Source: Actinacidiphila acidipaludis
Lineage (GTDB): Bacteria; Actinomycetota; Actinomycetes; Streptomycetales; Streptomycetaceae
DNA: 64,000 nucleotides
Direction: 5' to 3'
Assembly (NCBI RefSeq): GCF_019890725.1
Contig: NZ_JAINZZ010000035.1
Coordinates: 1-64,000, forward strand
A program made the translations under genes and the position numbers. Under the pieces are notes generated by a model. That model saw nothing but the letters and a program-made list of their open reading frames with translations. It ran no database searches and was not told where the DNA came from. This document shows, one piece after another, positions 27,513-36,220 of the stretch (position 1 is the first letter of the stretch; each line of letters opens with the position of its first letter).

Positions 27513-30500
27513 TCACGAGCACGTCCGCTGGTACGGGAGGCCTGGCACGTAGCGGTCCCATTCGGCCCGGTCCAGGCCGCGGCCGGCACGGCTGCAGGCA
27601 CGCACGACGGCATGGGCGCGAGCGTCGATGATCTCGGTGAGGTCGTCGAGGTAGACGAGATGGTCGCCACCGCCGGTCGCCAGCGTGCGGTTGTCCGCGC
27701 TGAAGGCCACCGCCGTGATGATGGCCGCATGCCCACGGCTCTGCAGCAGCAGATGCGGCTGTGCGGGTTCGGTGACGTCCCAGAGAAGCGTCCGCTCGTC
27801 GTTCCCTGCGGTCGCCAGGAGGTGCCCGTCGGGGCTGAACGCGACTGAGCGCACCCAGCCGGTGTGCTCGAGCAGCGGGGTGGCGGCCATCCGCGGACGC
27901 TCGCGGTCACGGACGTCCCACAGGATGACGCTGGTGTCGACACTGCCGGTAGCAAGGGTGCGGCCGTCGGGACTGAACGCGAGCGTGGTCACCCGGTTGG
28001 TGTGTCCGCTCAGTGTGGCTGAACGCCGGTAGTGCGCCGGGTCGGTGACGTCCCAGAGGATCGTCGTGGAGTCGTAGCTGCCGGTAGCAAGGGTGCGGCC
28101 GTCGGGACTGAAAGCCATCGCCGCGATTTGGGCTGTGTGCCCGGCGGGCGAGGCGATCTGCGTCGGCCGGCCCGGGTCGGTGAGGTTCCAGAGGATCACC
28201 TTGTCGCCGCCGGTGGCGAGTACGTGGCCTTTCGGGTCGAAGGCCAGCGAGATCACCGCATCGTTCTGCGCCGGAAGACTTCCGATGTGGTTGGGGGCGT
28301 CCGGGACGTGCACGTCCCACAGGCCCGTGGTTCCGTCCTCTCCGCTGACGGCGAGGGTGTGCCCGTCAGGGCTGAAGGCCAGTGCGTCGACCCAGCCGTT
28401 GTGCGCCGTGAAGTGGGCGGCCTTGCGCGGGAGCTTGCGATCGCTCATGTCCCACACGTTGACGGTGCCGTCCGCGCTGCCCGTGGCCAGCACTCTGCCG
28501 TCCGGGCGATAGCCCACGGCGCGCACCGCGTCGCGGTGACCGCCGAGCCTGAATGTCGGTTTGATCCCGGCCTCCGTACCGCTGCGCCAAAGGATCACGG
28601 TGTCGTCGGCACTGCCGGTTGCCAGCGTGTTCCCGTCAGGGCTGAGTGCGACTGCCGCGGTCAGGTTTCCGCCGGCGCCACCGACCAGTGTGTGCTGGAT
28701 CGGCCGGGTCGGGTCGGTGATGTCCCAGCCGAGCATCCTGTGGTCGCCGCCCACAGCGAGCACGCTGTGTCCGCCGGCGGTGAACCGCACCGCGCTCGCG
28801 GGGCCGTCCCACCCACCGGTGAGTCGGGCGATCACCTGCGGCTTGGCGCGGTTGTGTGTGTCCCAGAGCCGGACGGTGCCGTCGCCGTCGCCGGTGGCCA
28901 CGCGGCGCCCGTCGGGGCTGAACGCCAGTGAGCCTGTTCCGCCGCTGTTCTGCTCGGTCAGCGTGGACAGGTGGGCCGGGGCGTCCCGATGCCGGACGTC
29001 CCACAGGATGGCGGTGCCGCCCGCGTCACCGGTCGCCAGCGTGTGCCCGTCCCGGCTGAAGGCCGCTGACAGGACCGGCTGCCGGTGGCTGGTGAGGCGA
29101 GTGATCCTCTCCGGCGCCATCCGACCGGAAGTGTCCCAGAGGACAACCGTGTCGTCAGCGCTGCCGCTGGCCAGAGTGGTCCCGTCGGGACTGAACACCA
29201 GCGCGTCGACGGTGGCGGTGTGGCCACTGACGCTACTGAGCGGTGTGGGACGGCTGGGGATGGTGACGTTCCACAGAGCGATGCTGCCGTCCGCGATCCC
29301 GGCGGCGAGGGTGCGCCCGTCGGGGCTGAACGCCAGCGCGTCCACCCGGGCGCTGGTGCGCAGGGAGCCGAGCCGGCGGGTGCCGTCCCATATGATCACC
29401 TGGTTGTCGGCGCCGCCGGTGGCCACGATGTGGTTGTCCGGGTGGAATGCGACCGCTGAGACGGCCCGCGTGTGGCCGGCCAGTGTCCCCGCGTAGGGGT
29501 CGAGCAGGCCGGTGAGGAGACTCGCGGTGGTGGCCGTGTCGCTGTGCAGCCGGTCAGCGGCGATGCCGAGCATGAGTGCCAGTTGTGGCGCGTTCCCGCG
29601 GGCGCTGTCGGCTTGGTCGAGCAGGGAACGGGCGATGGCGGCCCGCTGCTGGGCGCGAGCCTCATTACGACCCTGGTAAGCCAGCACGGTCGCGACCACG
29701 GACAGCACGAGCAGGAGGGCGAGCGCGCTGATGGCACCGGTCCGCACCCTGCGGCGTCGCTGCTCGGCCCCTACGCTCGCATCGAGGAACTCCCTTTCCG
29801 TGGGGCTGAGCTGGTCCGGGTGGTCGGCCGCCCAGTCCCGCGCTCGATGTAATCGGTCGCCCCGGTGAAGGCGGTCGGCGTCCCGCCGGTCCCGCAGCCA
29901 CTCGCCTGCGGCCTCGGAGAGTTCCTGCTGTACCAGGAGCCCGGCTCGGTCGGCCTTGATCCAGTCGCGCAGCCGACCCCAGACGCGGAGCAGCGCCTCG
30001 TGGGAGATCTGGCCGGTATCGCCGTCCACGGTGATCAGGCGGGCTCGGGCAAGCTGGTCGCGGGCAGTCGCTACGGCGGGGGCGTGCTCCACCAGCTCGG
30101 TCAAGTCGATCCGGCGGCGCGTGTCCTCGGTCCCCTCCCCGAGGCTGACCATCCGCAGCAGCATCATGCGGGCCGCCTGCTTCTCGTCTGCGGCGAGTGC
30201 CCCGTACACGGTCTCGGCCTGACGGGTGACCGCGTTCCACACCCCACCGGTGGCCCGATACCCGGCCAGAGTGAGCGTGCGGCCCCGATGGCGATGTTGC
30301 CAGGTGAGGAGCAGGGCGTACGACAGCAGCGGCAGCGTCCCGGCAGCGAAGTCGTGTTCGGCCCGCAGGTCGTGCAGCAGCAGTTCGACCAGCCCGGGTT
30401 CCAAGGCGAGACCGGCGGCATCGGCCGGCTTCTGGATCGCTTCGCGGAGCTGCTCGGGATCCATCGGCCGAACCCGCAGCGTGGAGTCGTCGAGTACGCG

Positions 30501-31877
30501 GGCCAGCTCCGGGTAGGCCAGGCAGTGCGCGTAGAAGTCGGCGCGCACCCCGAGGACGACCAGAGCGTGCTCCTGGGCTGCTGCGCACACCGCCCGGACG
30601 AAGTGCGCACGTTCGTCGGCGTCCTGGCAGACGGTGAACAGCTCCTCGAACTGGTCCACCACGAGCAGCAGTCGGCTGTCCCCCGCGTTCCTGCCGCCCG
30701 CGTAACGGCGCAGCGCCTGGTCCACGACGTGATGCAACCTGGTTGCGTCGGCGCCGAGTTCGGTGCGGATGGCGTCTGCGGTCACGCCGGCGGGACCGGC
30801 CAGCCGGGTGGCCAGGGTATCCAGCGGGTGAGCGCCCGGCGTGAGGACCATGCTCGGCCAGGCCGAAGAGCCGCGCACCGGAAGTTCACCGCGGGCCACG
30901 GCCGGCACCACCCCGGCCCGCAGCAGTGAGGACTTGCCCGAGCCCGACAGACCCACCACGGCCACCGGTGCCCCCGTCCGCCAGCACGTGGCCATGTGGT
31001 CGAGGAGCTCACGGGTGAGCTGTTCGCGGCCGAAGAAGAAGCGGGCGTCGTCGGCGGTGAACGGCTCGAGACCCCGGTAGGGGCAGACTCCATCGGCCAG
31101 CGGTTCCCCGGTGTCCGCGAGGTCGGTGACCGGCGGGTTGGCGCCAACGGGATTCCTGGCAAGGACAAGGTCGCCGGCCTGGCCGCTGAGAAACCGAACC
31201 GGCGCCGGAATACCGCGCAGTGGCAGCTCCCGCCGGAGGTGACGGAAGGCACCCTCCACTGTGAGCTCGGGCAGCCCGGCGGGGTCACCCTCGCGCAGCA
31301 GAGTCATCAGAGCCCCGGTGAAGCTGGTGTACCGCTCCCCAGGAAGGGCCAGGGCGAGTTCGTCGGCGGACGCGGAGGACAGCACGTAAGCCCCGGCGAG
31401 CGGCGCGAGTTCGAAAGCATCGGTGGCAGCGGTACCCAAGGAGCCACGAGCCCGCCCGGAGTAGCAGCAGTCCAGCACCACGACGACGGTGCGCGCACGG
31501 CAGACCGACAACGCGTCCGCGACCACCGCGTACGGCAAGGCCTTGAAGCCCAGACCCTCGCTGAAGTGGTCGGTCTCACGGGTGGCCAGGTGCAGCTTGT
31601 TGCCGGGGCTGACCAGCCCGTGACCGACATAGTGGAAGTAGAAGACGTCCTCAGCCTGCTTTGCCGCATCGATCAGGGCGTTGCCCAGTTCGATCGGGTG
31701 GGGATCGACGATCGGTGGGAGCAGGTTCTCCGGGCGCAAGCCGCAGCGATCGATCAGGACGCTGCCCAGGTCCCGTACCGTGTCGGCGACAGCGGGGACG
31801 TCCGGAAGCCGGGAGCCGGCAACGTGCGTGCCGGTGCCGGCCAGCAGAGCCCGAGTCCCGGCCGAGTGCAGGTTCAT
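27513..31877 (-). CDS. caspase-like protease / STAND NTPase / WD40-repeat protein
   Basis: The 1454-residue protein joins three modules. The N-terminal caspase-like (C14/metacaspase-type) domain has its catalytic pair in HYVGHG (His86) and DCCYSG (Cys138). The nSTAND NTPase starts at CPYRGLEPF (265), with Walker A GLSGSGKSS (Lys315) and Walker B LLLVVDQFEELF (402-413). A membrane-like helix lies at 714-735. Fourteen WD40 repeats follow (about 800-1430), enough for two seven-bladed propellers. Known relatives are predicted to sense an invader or stress through the repeats, oligomerise with NTP and unleash the protease. Some repeats are nearly identical at DNA level. Its start overlaps the stop of the EACC1-type gene upstream (ATGA), so the two form a unit. 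Confidence 0.95.
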   Translation of the reverse strand: MNLHSAGTRALLAGTGTHVAGSRLPDVPAVADTVRDLGSVLIDRCGLRPENLLPPIVDPHPIELGNALIDAAKQAEDVFYFHYVGHGLVSPGNKLHLATRETDHFSEGLGFKALPYAVVADALSVCRARTVVVVLDCCYSGRARGSLGTAATDAFELAPLAGAYVLSSASADELALALPGERYTSFTGALMTLLREGDPAGLPELTVEGAFRHLRRELPLRGIPAPVRFLSGQAGDLVLARNPVGANPPVTDLADTGEPLADGVCPYRGLEPFTADDARFFFGREQLTRELLDHMATCWRTGAPVAVVGLSGSGKSSLLRAGVVPAVARGELPVRGSSAWPSMVLTPGAHPLDTLATRLAGPAGVTADAIRTELGADATRLHHVVDQALRRYAGGRNAGDSRLLLVVDQFEELFTVCQDADERAHFVRAVCAAAQEHALVVLGVRADFYAHCLAYPELARVLDDSTLRVRPMDPEQLREAIQKPADAAGLALEPGLVELLLHDLRAEHDFAAGTLPLLSYALLLTWQHRHRGRTLTLAGYRATGGVWNAVTRQAETVYGALAADEKQAARMMLLRMVSLGEGTEDTRRRIDLTELVEHAPAVATARDQLARARLITVDGDTGQISHEALLRVWGRLRDWIKADRAGLLVQQELSEAAGEWLRDRRDADRLHRGDRLHRARDWAADHPDQLSPTEREFLDASVGAEQRRRRVRTGAISALALLLVLSVVATVLAYQGRNEARAQQRAAIARSLLDQADSARGNAPQLALMLGIAADRLHSDTATTASLLTGLLDPYAGTLAGHTRAVSAVAFHPDNHIVATGGADNQVIIWDGTRRLGSLRTSARVDALAFSPDGRTLAAGIADGSIALWNVTIPSRPTPLSSVSGHTATVDALVFSPDGTTLASGSADDTVVLWDTSGRMAPERITRLTSHRQPVLSAAFSRDGHTLATGDAGGTAILWDVRHRDAPAHLSTLTEQNSGGTGSLAFSPDGRRVATGDGDGTVRLWDTHNRAKPQVIARLTGGWDGPASAVRFTAGGHSVLAVGGDHRMLGWDITDPTRPIQHTLVGGAGGNLTAAVALSPDGNTLATGSADDTVILWRSGTEAGIKPTFRLGGHRDAVRAVGYRPDGRVLATGSADGTVNVWDMSDRKLPRKAAHFTAHNGWVDALAFSPDGHTLAVSGEDGTTGLWDVHVPDAPNHIGSLPAQNDAVISLAFDPKGHVLATGGDKVILWNLTDPGRPTQIASPAGHTAQIAAMAFSPDGRTLATGSYDSTTILWDVTDPAHYRRSATLSGHTNRVTTLAFSPDGRTLATGSVDTSVILWDVRDRERPRMAATPLLEHTGWVRSVAFSPDGHLLATAGNDERTLLWDVTEPAQPHLLLQSRGHAAIITAVAFSADNRTLATGGGDHLVYLDDLTEIIDARAHAVVRACSRAGRGLDRAEWDRYVPGLPYQRTCS
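27943..28112. repeat. exact 35-base direct repeats inside the WD40 region
   Basis: The sequence starting CTGCCGGTAGCAAGGGTGCG at 27943-27977 recurs exactly at 28078-28112, a period of 135 bases or 45 codons, equal to one WD40 repeat. It points to recent duplication or gene conversion between neighbouring blades. Confidence 0.8.
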
Positions 31878-32332
31878 CCGGCGGTGTCCTCCTCGCCGGC
31901 CGCTGGAGACCCGGCGGCGACGGCTGGCGTGCTGGCCGCGCTTGCGGACAGTTGCGCGGCAAGGTCGGCAACTGCGGCTGTCCCGAAGTCCGGTACGTCG
32001 GTGGCCGTCAGCTCGTACGACGTGCCGTCCGGCCTGGTGACTTTCAGCGTGACATCACTCGTGCGGTGCCGGATCCAGGCGATCAGGACACTCGCAACGG
32101 CCGTCGCGATGCCGCCAGGCGCAAGGGCGACCGCCAGCGCCTCCACCCCCGCGCCGAGCGTGCCGGGCACGACGGGCCCGTCCACCAACCGGACTCTGCC
32201 GCGTAACCCGTCCTCGTTGAGCAACCACTCCCGCAGGGACCGCAGTTCATCCGCCGCGCGGTGTCCCTCGACCTCCAGCGTCACGTCCACGGGCCTTCCC
32301 TCAGCTCTTGCCGACACGCTGACACGCACCAT
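31874..32332 (-). CDS. EACC1-type (effector-associated constant component) small membrane protein
   Basis: The 152-residue protein opens with a beta-rich segment (VRVSVSARAEGR), then ADELRSLREWLLNEDGLRGRVRL, a hydrophobic helix around GGIATAVASVLIAWI, and then DVTLKVTRPDGTSYEL. This pattern matches the EACC1 family described as the constant partner of caspase/trypsin-like effectors and STAND proteins in actinobacterial conflict systems. It should tether or regulate the effector at the membrane; the mechanism is unknown. The ATG at 32332 was preferred over a TTG at 32344; neither has a clear ribosome site. The stop overlaps the caspase gene start. Confidence 0.82.
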   Translation of the reverse strand: MVRVSVSARAEGRPVDVTLEVEGHRAADELRSLREWLLNEDGLRGRVRLVDGPVVPGTLGAGVEALAVALAPGGIATAVASVLIAWIRHRTSDVTLKVTRPDGTSYELTATDVPDFGTAAVADLAAQLSASAASTPAVAAGSPAAGEEDTAG

Positions 32333-32384
32333 AGTGACCGACAATCACCAGCCGTGCAGCGCGTGTTCGGCCCTGGCCCAACGA

Positions 32385-32850
32385 CTACTTCGTTGCCGGG
32401 AGGCGCTGGATCGCCAGAAGGGCGACGTCGTCGGCTGGTTCCCTGCCACATGGCTGAACAGGTCGCCTTGAATCCCCCGCAGCAGGGCGTCGGGGGTGGA
32501 CCCCGAGAAGGAACGCAGCCGCTCGCCCAGCGGGTAGAAGTCGGTCGGTGGAGACGTGGTCAGACGTGGTTCCGGCGGATCAGCAAGGGCGGCGGGTGCC
32601 CGCAGTTGATCAGTTCGGCGGGCTCGTCCCGATCGGCGGCGATCGCCACGAGCCCCACGAACGCGGTCATCTGCGGCCCCGCGAAGGCGGCGGTCACCGC
32701 CGGAGCCAGCGCGACGAGCGGGCCGAGATGAACGGACGTCGAGGACATCATGTCCACGACGCTGATCACCGCGATGATCGCGAGCGGCACCGCTATTGCC
32801 GCGCGGCCCCACGGCCTCGTAACTAGGCCGGTGCGGCACAGCCCCGATCA
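32385..32850 (-). pseudogene. relic of a membrane SpoIIE phosphatase
   Basis: Three pieces of one gene survive in order. A membrane segment (SVHLGPLVALAPAVTAAFAG) is joined by an internal deletion to AELINCGHPPPLLI, which ends at a stop. In another frame FYPLGERLRSFSGSTPDALL is followed by a one-base shift into DDVALLAIQRLPATK and the stop. Each piece matches the intact paralogue at 3387-4568. The linker, most of the phosphatase domain and the reading frame are lost. Confidence 0.75.
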
Positions 32851-33312
32851 GGTCCTCGCGACGCTCACCCGGAGAAGGAGGCCGCGCCCGCCTGGTGGCG
32901 GTGGCCCGCGCCGCCTCTCCCTGCCACGGATCAGCACGCGTCCGGCAGGTCCAGCCGGCACCAGGGCTGCGACGACCATCGTCAGCGTCCGATGCGGCAG
33001 TGCGGGGCGGCCGTGGGCGGGGGTGGACAGACACGTCATGCCGTGGTCCGTCGACATGGCCCCGACTCGTACCGCCTGCCTACTGCCGGCAAGCGTCATC
33101 GCTCCATGGCCGCCGGCCGTCATCGCGGTCCGCGTAGAACTGGGATCGATTCCCGGGGACATGGGAGACGCCATGGATGCGGAGAGGCCGCCGTGACAGC
33201 CGTCGGCGGCGGAGGCCGGAGAGCCGTGCATCAGGAACAGGCCGGCCAGGACGGCGCAGACCGCCAGCAGCCGGGCCGTGCCCCGCACGCCGACGTGCTT
33301 GCTGCCCTTCAC
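32848..33312 (-). CDS. small exported protein, DUF6153-like
   Basis: The 154-residue protein has a basic N-terminus and a hydrophobic segment LLAVCAVLAGLFLMHG ending in SPASAA, which may be a cleavable signal. A Met/His/Gly-rich region and a conserved-looking CLSTPA follow. The LAGLFLMHG pattern and CxxTP are typical of the actinobacterial DUF6153 group, of unknown function, possibly metal-related from its His/Met content. The GTG start has AGGAG nine bases upstream. The C-terminal tail is very basic. Confidence 0.6.
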   Translation of the reverse strand: MKGSKHVGVRGTARLLAVCAVLAGLFLMHGSPASAADGCHGGLSASMASPMSPGIDPSSTRTAMTAGGHGAMTLAGSRQAVRVGAMSTDHGMTCLSTPAHGRPALPHRTLTMVVAALVPAGPAGRVLIRGRERRRGPPPPGGRGLLLRVSVART

Positions 33313-33487
33313 CGCCCGTGTCTCCTGCCTTGCCGCCCCGGCCCATGCCTGAGGGCCGCGGTCGATGTGCCGTACGACATACGGCGGCCAGGGCGCACGC
33401 GGTGGCTCCCCACCGCCGGCGACGGGCACCGAGACGGGCATCGAGAGCGGAGGCGGCCGCGCCGGGCCGACCAGCCGCATCCGGTCT

Positions 33488-33793
33488 TCAGGGAAGCTTG
33501 TGGGCGAGAACGTCGAGTCGCTCGACGGAAGGCGGCTGGGCGAACAGATCGCCGGCTCGTTCCATCAGAGCCTTGCCCAGCCGGCCGTTGAGGTGGGTCT
33601 GACGTGCGGTATCGGTGGGGAAGACGTCGAAGATCGCGAAGGCGGTCGCACTCAGGCGCACGGCGAACCAGGCGACGGTGTCGGGCTCCTCCTGCACGAT
33701 GTCAAGGCCCTTGCGGAGAAAGTCGGCGACCTCTTCCTCCTTGCCGGGCTTGGCCTCCACGTACACGTACAGCCCGACCTTGACGTCCGCCAT
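33488..33793 (-). CDS. antibiotic biosynthesis monooxygenase (ABM) domain protein
   Basis: The 101-residue protein is a single ABM/dimeric alpha-beta barrel domain: VGLYVYVEAKPGKEEEVADFL, then EPDTVAWFAVRLS, then FAIFDVFPTDTARQTHL. Members are cofactor-free monooxygenases, quinol oxidases or stress proteins (YgiN type). AAAGGAG lies seven bases before the ATG. It is alone but in line with the DUF6153-like gene downstream. Confidence 0.9.
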   Translation of the reverse strand: MADVKVGLYVYVEAKPGKEEEVADFLRKGLDIVQEEPDTVAWFAVRLSATAFAIFDVFPTDTARQTHLNGRLGKALMERAGDLFAQPPSVERLDVLAHKLP

Positions 33794-33996
33794 GAGGAGT
33801 CTCCTTTCGGCGCTCGGCCGCCCGTGAGCGCCCGGGCACTGCCGTGACCGGTTGGCACAGAATTGGTCCATTATGTCTGGACTACTCTGCCTTTGCGTAT
33901 ATCCGCCTCCCGCTGGCAGGTCGTCACCCTCACCGCGCCGCAGCGCCCGCACCGTGCGGGCCAGAGGCGGGCGAGGAGGGCGGCGATCGGGGGGTG

Positions 33997-34758
33997 TCAG
34001 CCTCGGCGGCTGGGGAGCATGGCCAGGGCCTTGGAACGCTGCGCGACGAGGTCGTCGTAGGTGCCCTCGCGCTCGGCCCAGCGGTGCACGAGAACGCCCT
34101 TCACAAGGATCTCGTGGGGGGTGGGGTCCTGCGAGAGCAGGTGCATGACCTCGGTGGCGAAGTCGTCGAGGGGCAGCGCGTGCGGGTTCACCTTTTCCTG
34201 GCCCGCCGTGGCGACGGCCGGGGGGACGAGCTCGGCGACGTCCACACCGGTGCCGTCGAGCTGCGCGCGCAGCGCCTCGGAGTAGGCGTGCACCGCGGCC
34301 TTCGATGCGGCGTAGCTGGGCATGGGCGGGAAGGGCAGGAAGGCGATGCCGGAGGTGACGGTGACGAAGGTGCCGGCACCCCGCTGGACCAGGTGCGGGG
34401 TGAAGGCGTCGACGACCCGGATGGTGCCGAGCAGGTTGGTGTCGATCGTCGTCGCCGCCGTCTCGAAGTGCGCGGGGTCGCGCAGGTCCTCCAGGAGCAT
34501 GACGCCCGACATCGTCACCACGGTGTCCAGTTCGGGGTACCGGGCGAGCGCGGCGTCACGGGCGGATGCGACGGAGGCGCTGTCGGTGACGTCGACGCTG
34601 AACGTGCCGAAGCCTTCTTCGGCGAGTTCCGCGAGTGCCTGCGGGCTGCGGCCGCCCACGGCCACCGTGCTCCCCGCCGCGGCGAAGCGCCGAGCCAGCT
34701 CTCGCCCGATGCCCGAGGTTCCGCCGACGATGAGAACGGTGCGGTTGGAGAGGTCCAT
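33997..34758 (-). CDS. short-chain dehydrogenase/reductase
   Basis: The 253-residue classical SDR has the cofactor motif GGTSGIGREL (12-21), the NAG-equivalent motif as MSG (85), and the catalytic Ser in VTSGIAF and Tyr-x-x-x-Lys in YAASK. Its best match in memory is the DltE/short oxidoreductase group. The substrate is unknown. It is divergent from an MmyB-type XRE regulator, an arrangement common in Streptomyces in which the regulator controls the SDR. Confidence 0.92.
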   Translation of the reverse strand: MDLSNRTVLIVGGTSGIGRELARRFAAAGSTVAVGGRSPQALAELAEEGFGTFSVDVTDSASVASARDAALARYPELDTVVTMSGVMLLEDLRDPAHFETAATTIDTNLLGTIRVVDAFTPHLVQRGAGTFVTVTSGIAFLPFPPMPSYAASKAAVHAYSEALRAQLDGTGVDVAELVPPAVATAGQEKVNPHALPLDDFATEVMHLLSQDPTPHEILVKGVLVHRWAEREGTYDDLVAQRSKALAMLPSRRG

Positions 34759-34936
34759 GGAGGTGTTCCCTTCAGTTCAGGGCGCCGTCGGCGTTTCGAC
34801 CCGCGGCGCAGACAGTGATGCTCGCTGTCTCCTTCACAACGGTGCTATTGCAGTCTTGACGGCATCCGCCGGGTGTAGGAGTGCCCCCGTCTTCCCTGGT
34901 CCTGGCAGGGCCCCCTGTGAGACACGCGCACCGCAT

Positions 34937-34942
34937 TACGGT
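34937..34942 (+). promoter_or_regulatory. -10 box of a probable leaderless XRE transcript
   Basis: TACGGT ends six bases before the ATG at 34949, so transcription should begin at the start codon; there is no Shine-Dalgarno sequence. Confidence 0.45.
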
Positions 34943-34948
34943 GTGGGT

Positions 34949-35821
34949 ATGAAGGACGAGGAATCCGGCAACCCGCTCGGCAGCTACCTACGGGCCCGGC
35001 GTGAGCTGGTCTCCCCGGAGCAGGCAGGAATCCCGCCCGGCGGCAGGCGCCGCGTGCCCGGCCTGCGCCGTGAGGAGGTCGCCCTGCTCGCCGGGATCAG
35101 TCCCGACTACTACCTGCGCCTGGAGCGCGGCCGCGACAAGAACCCCTCACCGCAGGTCCTCGAATCACTCGCGCGCGTCCTGCAGCTCGACGACGTCGAA
35201 CGGACGTATCTGCTCGGCCTCGCGTCGGTACGCCCCAGGGCGCCGCGCCGCAAGAGGCCCGAGCAGGTACCGGCACGGGTGCACGAGCTGCTCGCCCACC
35301 TGCAGATCCCCGCGTTCGTCGAAGGGCGCGCGTTCGATGTCCTGGCCTCCAACCCCATGGCCGTCGCGCTCTCCCCCCGCCTGCGACCCGGCCAGAACCG
35401 GCTGCGTTCTCTCCTCCTCGATCCCGAGGAACGCGCCTTCCACCAGGACTGGGAGAACGCCACCGCCGATTTCGTCGCCGCCCTTCGCACCACCGTCGGG
35501 GACGACACCGACGACCCCCGATTCGTCGAGCTCGTCGGAGAACTCGCCCTGTCCAGCCAGCGGTTCCGTACCCTGTGGGCCCGCCACGACGTCCGCGGCC
35601 TCGACGGAGGCACGGCCACGGTCCAGCACCCCGTCGTCGGTGAACTGCGCCTCCACCGCGACAAACTCCCCGTCGACGACGTCATCCTCGTCGTCTACTA
35701 CCCCGACAAGGACAGCGACAGCGACGAGAAACTCCGGCTCCTCGCCTCACTCGCACACACCGAGCCCGCCGGCACAGCCCACGACGGACCGGCAGGCGCC
35801 CCGCGCCCGATGACACCCTGA
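34949..35821 (+). CDS. XRE-family regulator with MmyB-like ligand domain
   Basis: The 290-residue protein has an N-terminal helix-turn-helix (GSYLRARRELVSPEQ, then RVPGLRREEVALLAGISPDYYLRLERGRDKNPSPQVLESLARVL, about 10-75) and then the MmyB-like binding domain with FDVLASNPMAVAL, DWENATADFVAALR and HPVVGELRLHRDKL. The family usually controls an adjacent oxidoreductase; here a divergent SDR. The last 20 residues overlap the antisense of an HxlR relic. Confidence 0.92.
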   Translation: MKDEESGNPLGSYLRARRELVSPEQAGIPPGGRRRVPGLRREEVALLAGISPDYYLRLERGRDKNPSPQVLESLARVLQLDDVERTYLLGLASVRPRAPRRKRPEQVPARVHELLAHLQIPAFVEGRAFDVLASNPMAVALSPRLRPGQNRLRSLLLDPEERAFHQDWENATADFVAALRTTVGDDTDDPRFVELVGELALSSQRFRTLWARHDVRGLDGGTATVQHPVVGELRLHRDKLPVDDVILVVYYPDKDSDSDEKLRLLASLAHTEPAGTAHDGPAGAPRPMTP

Positions 35822-35854
35822 CCAACAGCCATCGGCCCGGCGCCGGAAGCGGGA

Positions 35855-36015
35855 CCGCCCGCATCCTTCCGCGCCGACTGCACCGACCACTCCGTGAGCG
35901 CCTTCAGCGGTTCCCGCAGCCTCTGGCCGAGCGCGGTCAGTTCGTACCCCACGCGCGGCGGTACCTCTGGTTAAACGGTCCGGCTGACCAGCCCGTCGCA
36001 TTCGAGCGAGTGCAG
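35855..36015 (-). pseudogene. relic of an HxlR-family regulator
   Basis: The minus strand reads LHSLECDGLVSRTV, a TAA stop where PEVPPRVGYELTALGQRLREPLKALTEW should continue, then loses the natural C-terminus. These are the wing and last helix of an HxlR protein. The helix-turn-helix half is missing. Confidence 0.65.
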
Positions 36016-36220
36016 CGGCGGGGGCTGTGGCACCGCGAATCGAGCGGGGAATCGAACCAGGTGCAGCTCTACGCCGTCGTCAAGGGCCGGCGCCGCGAGG
36101 CCGACACATCGTGGTGGTACCTCCTGCAGACCGAGGACCTCGCCGAGCGGTCACGGCTGGCCGGGGTGACGATGGAAGTGAAGGGGGCTGCTGACCACGC
36201 TGTGGGAAGGATGGGATGCG
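36016..36220. other. upstream region with an unassigned coding-like fragment
   Basis: A plus-strand stretch (VQLYAVVKGRRREADTSWWY, then LLQTEDLAERSRLAGV) looks like protein-coding sequence but has no start and no recognised family. It may be a third gene piece at this junction. AAGGA before 36221 serves the next gene. Confidence 0.3.

Noticed and set aside
27513-29500. Tandem repeats as a CRISPR-like or minisatellite array
   Set aside because: The period equals one WD40 blade and the frame is intact throughout, so the repeats are coding.
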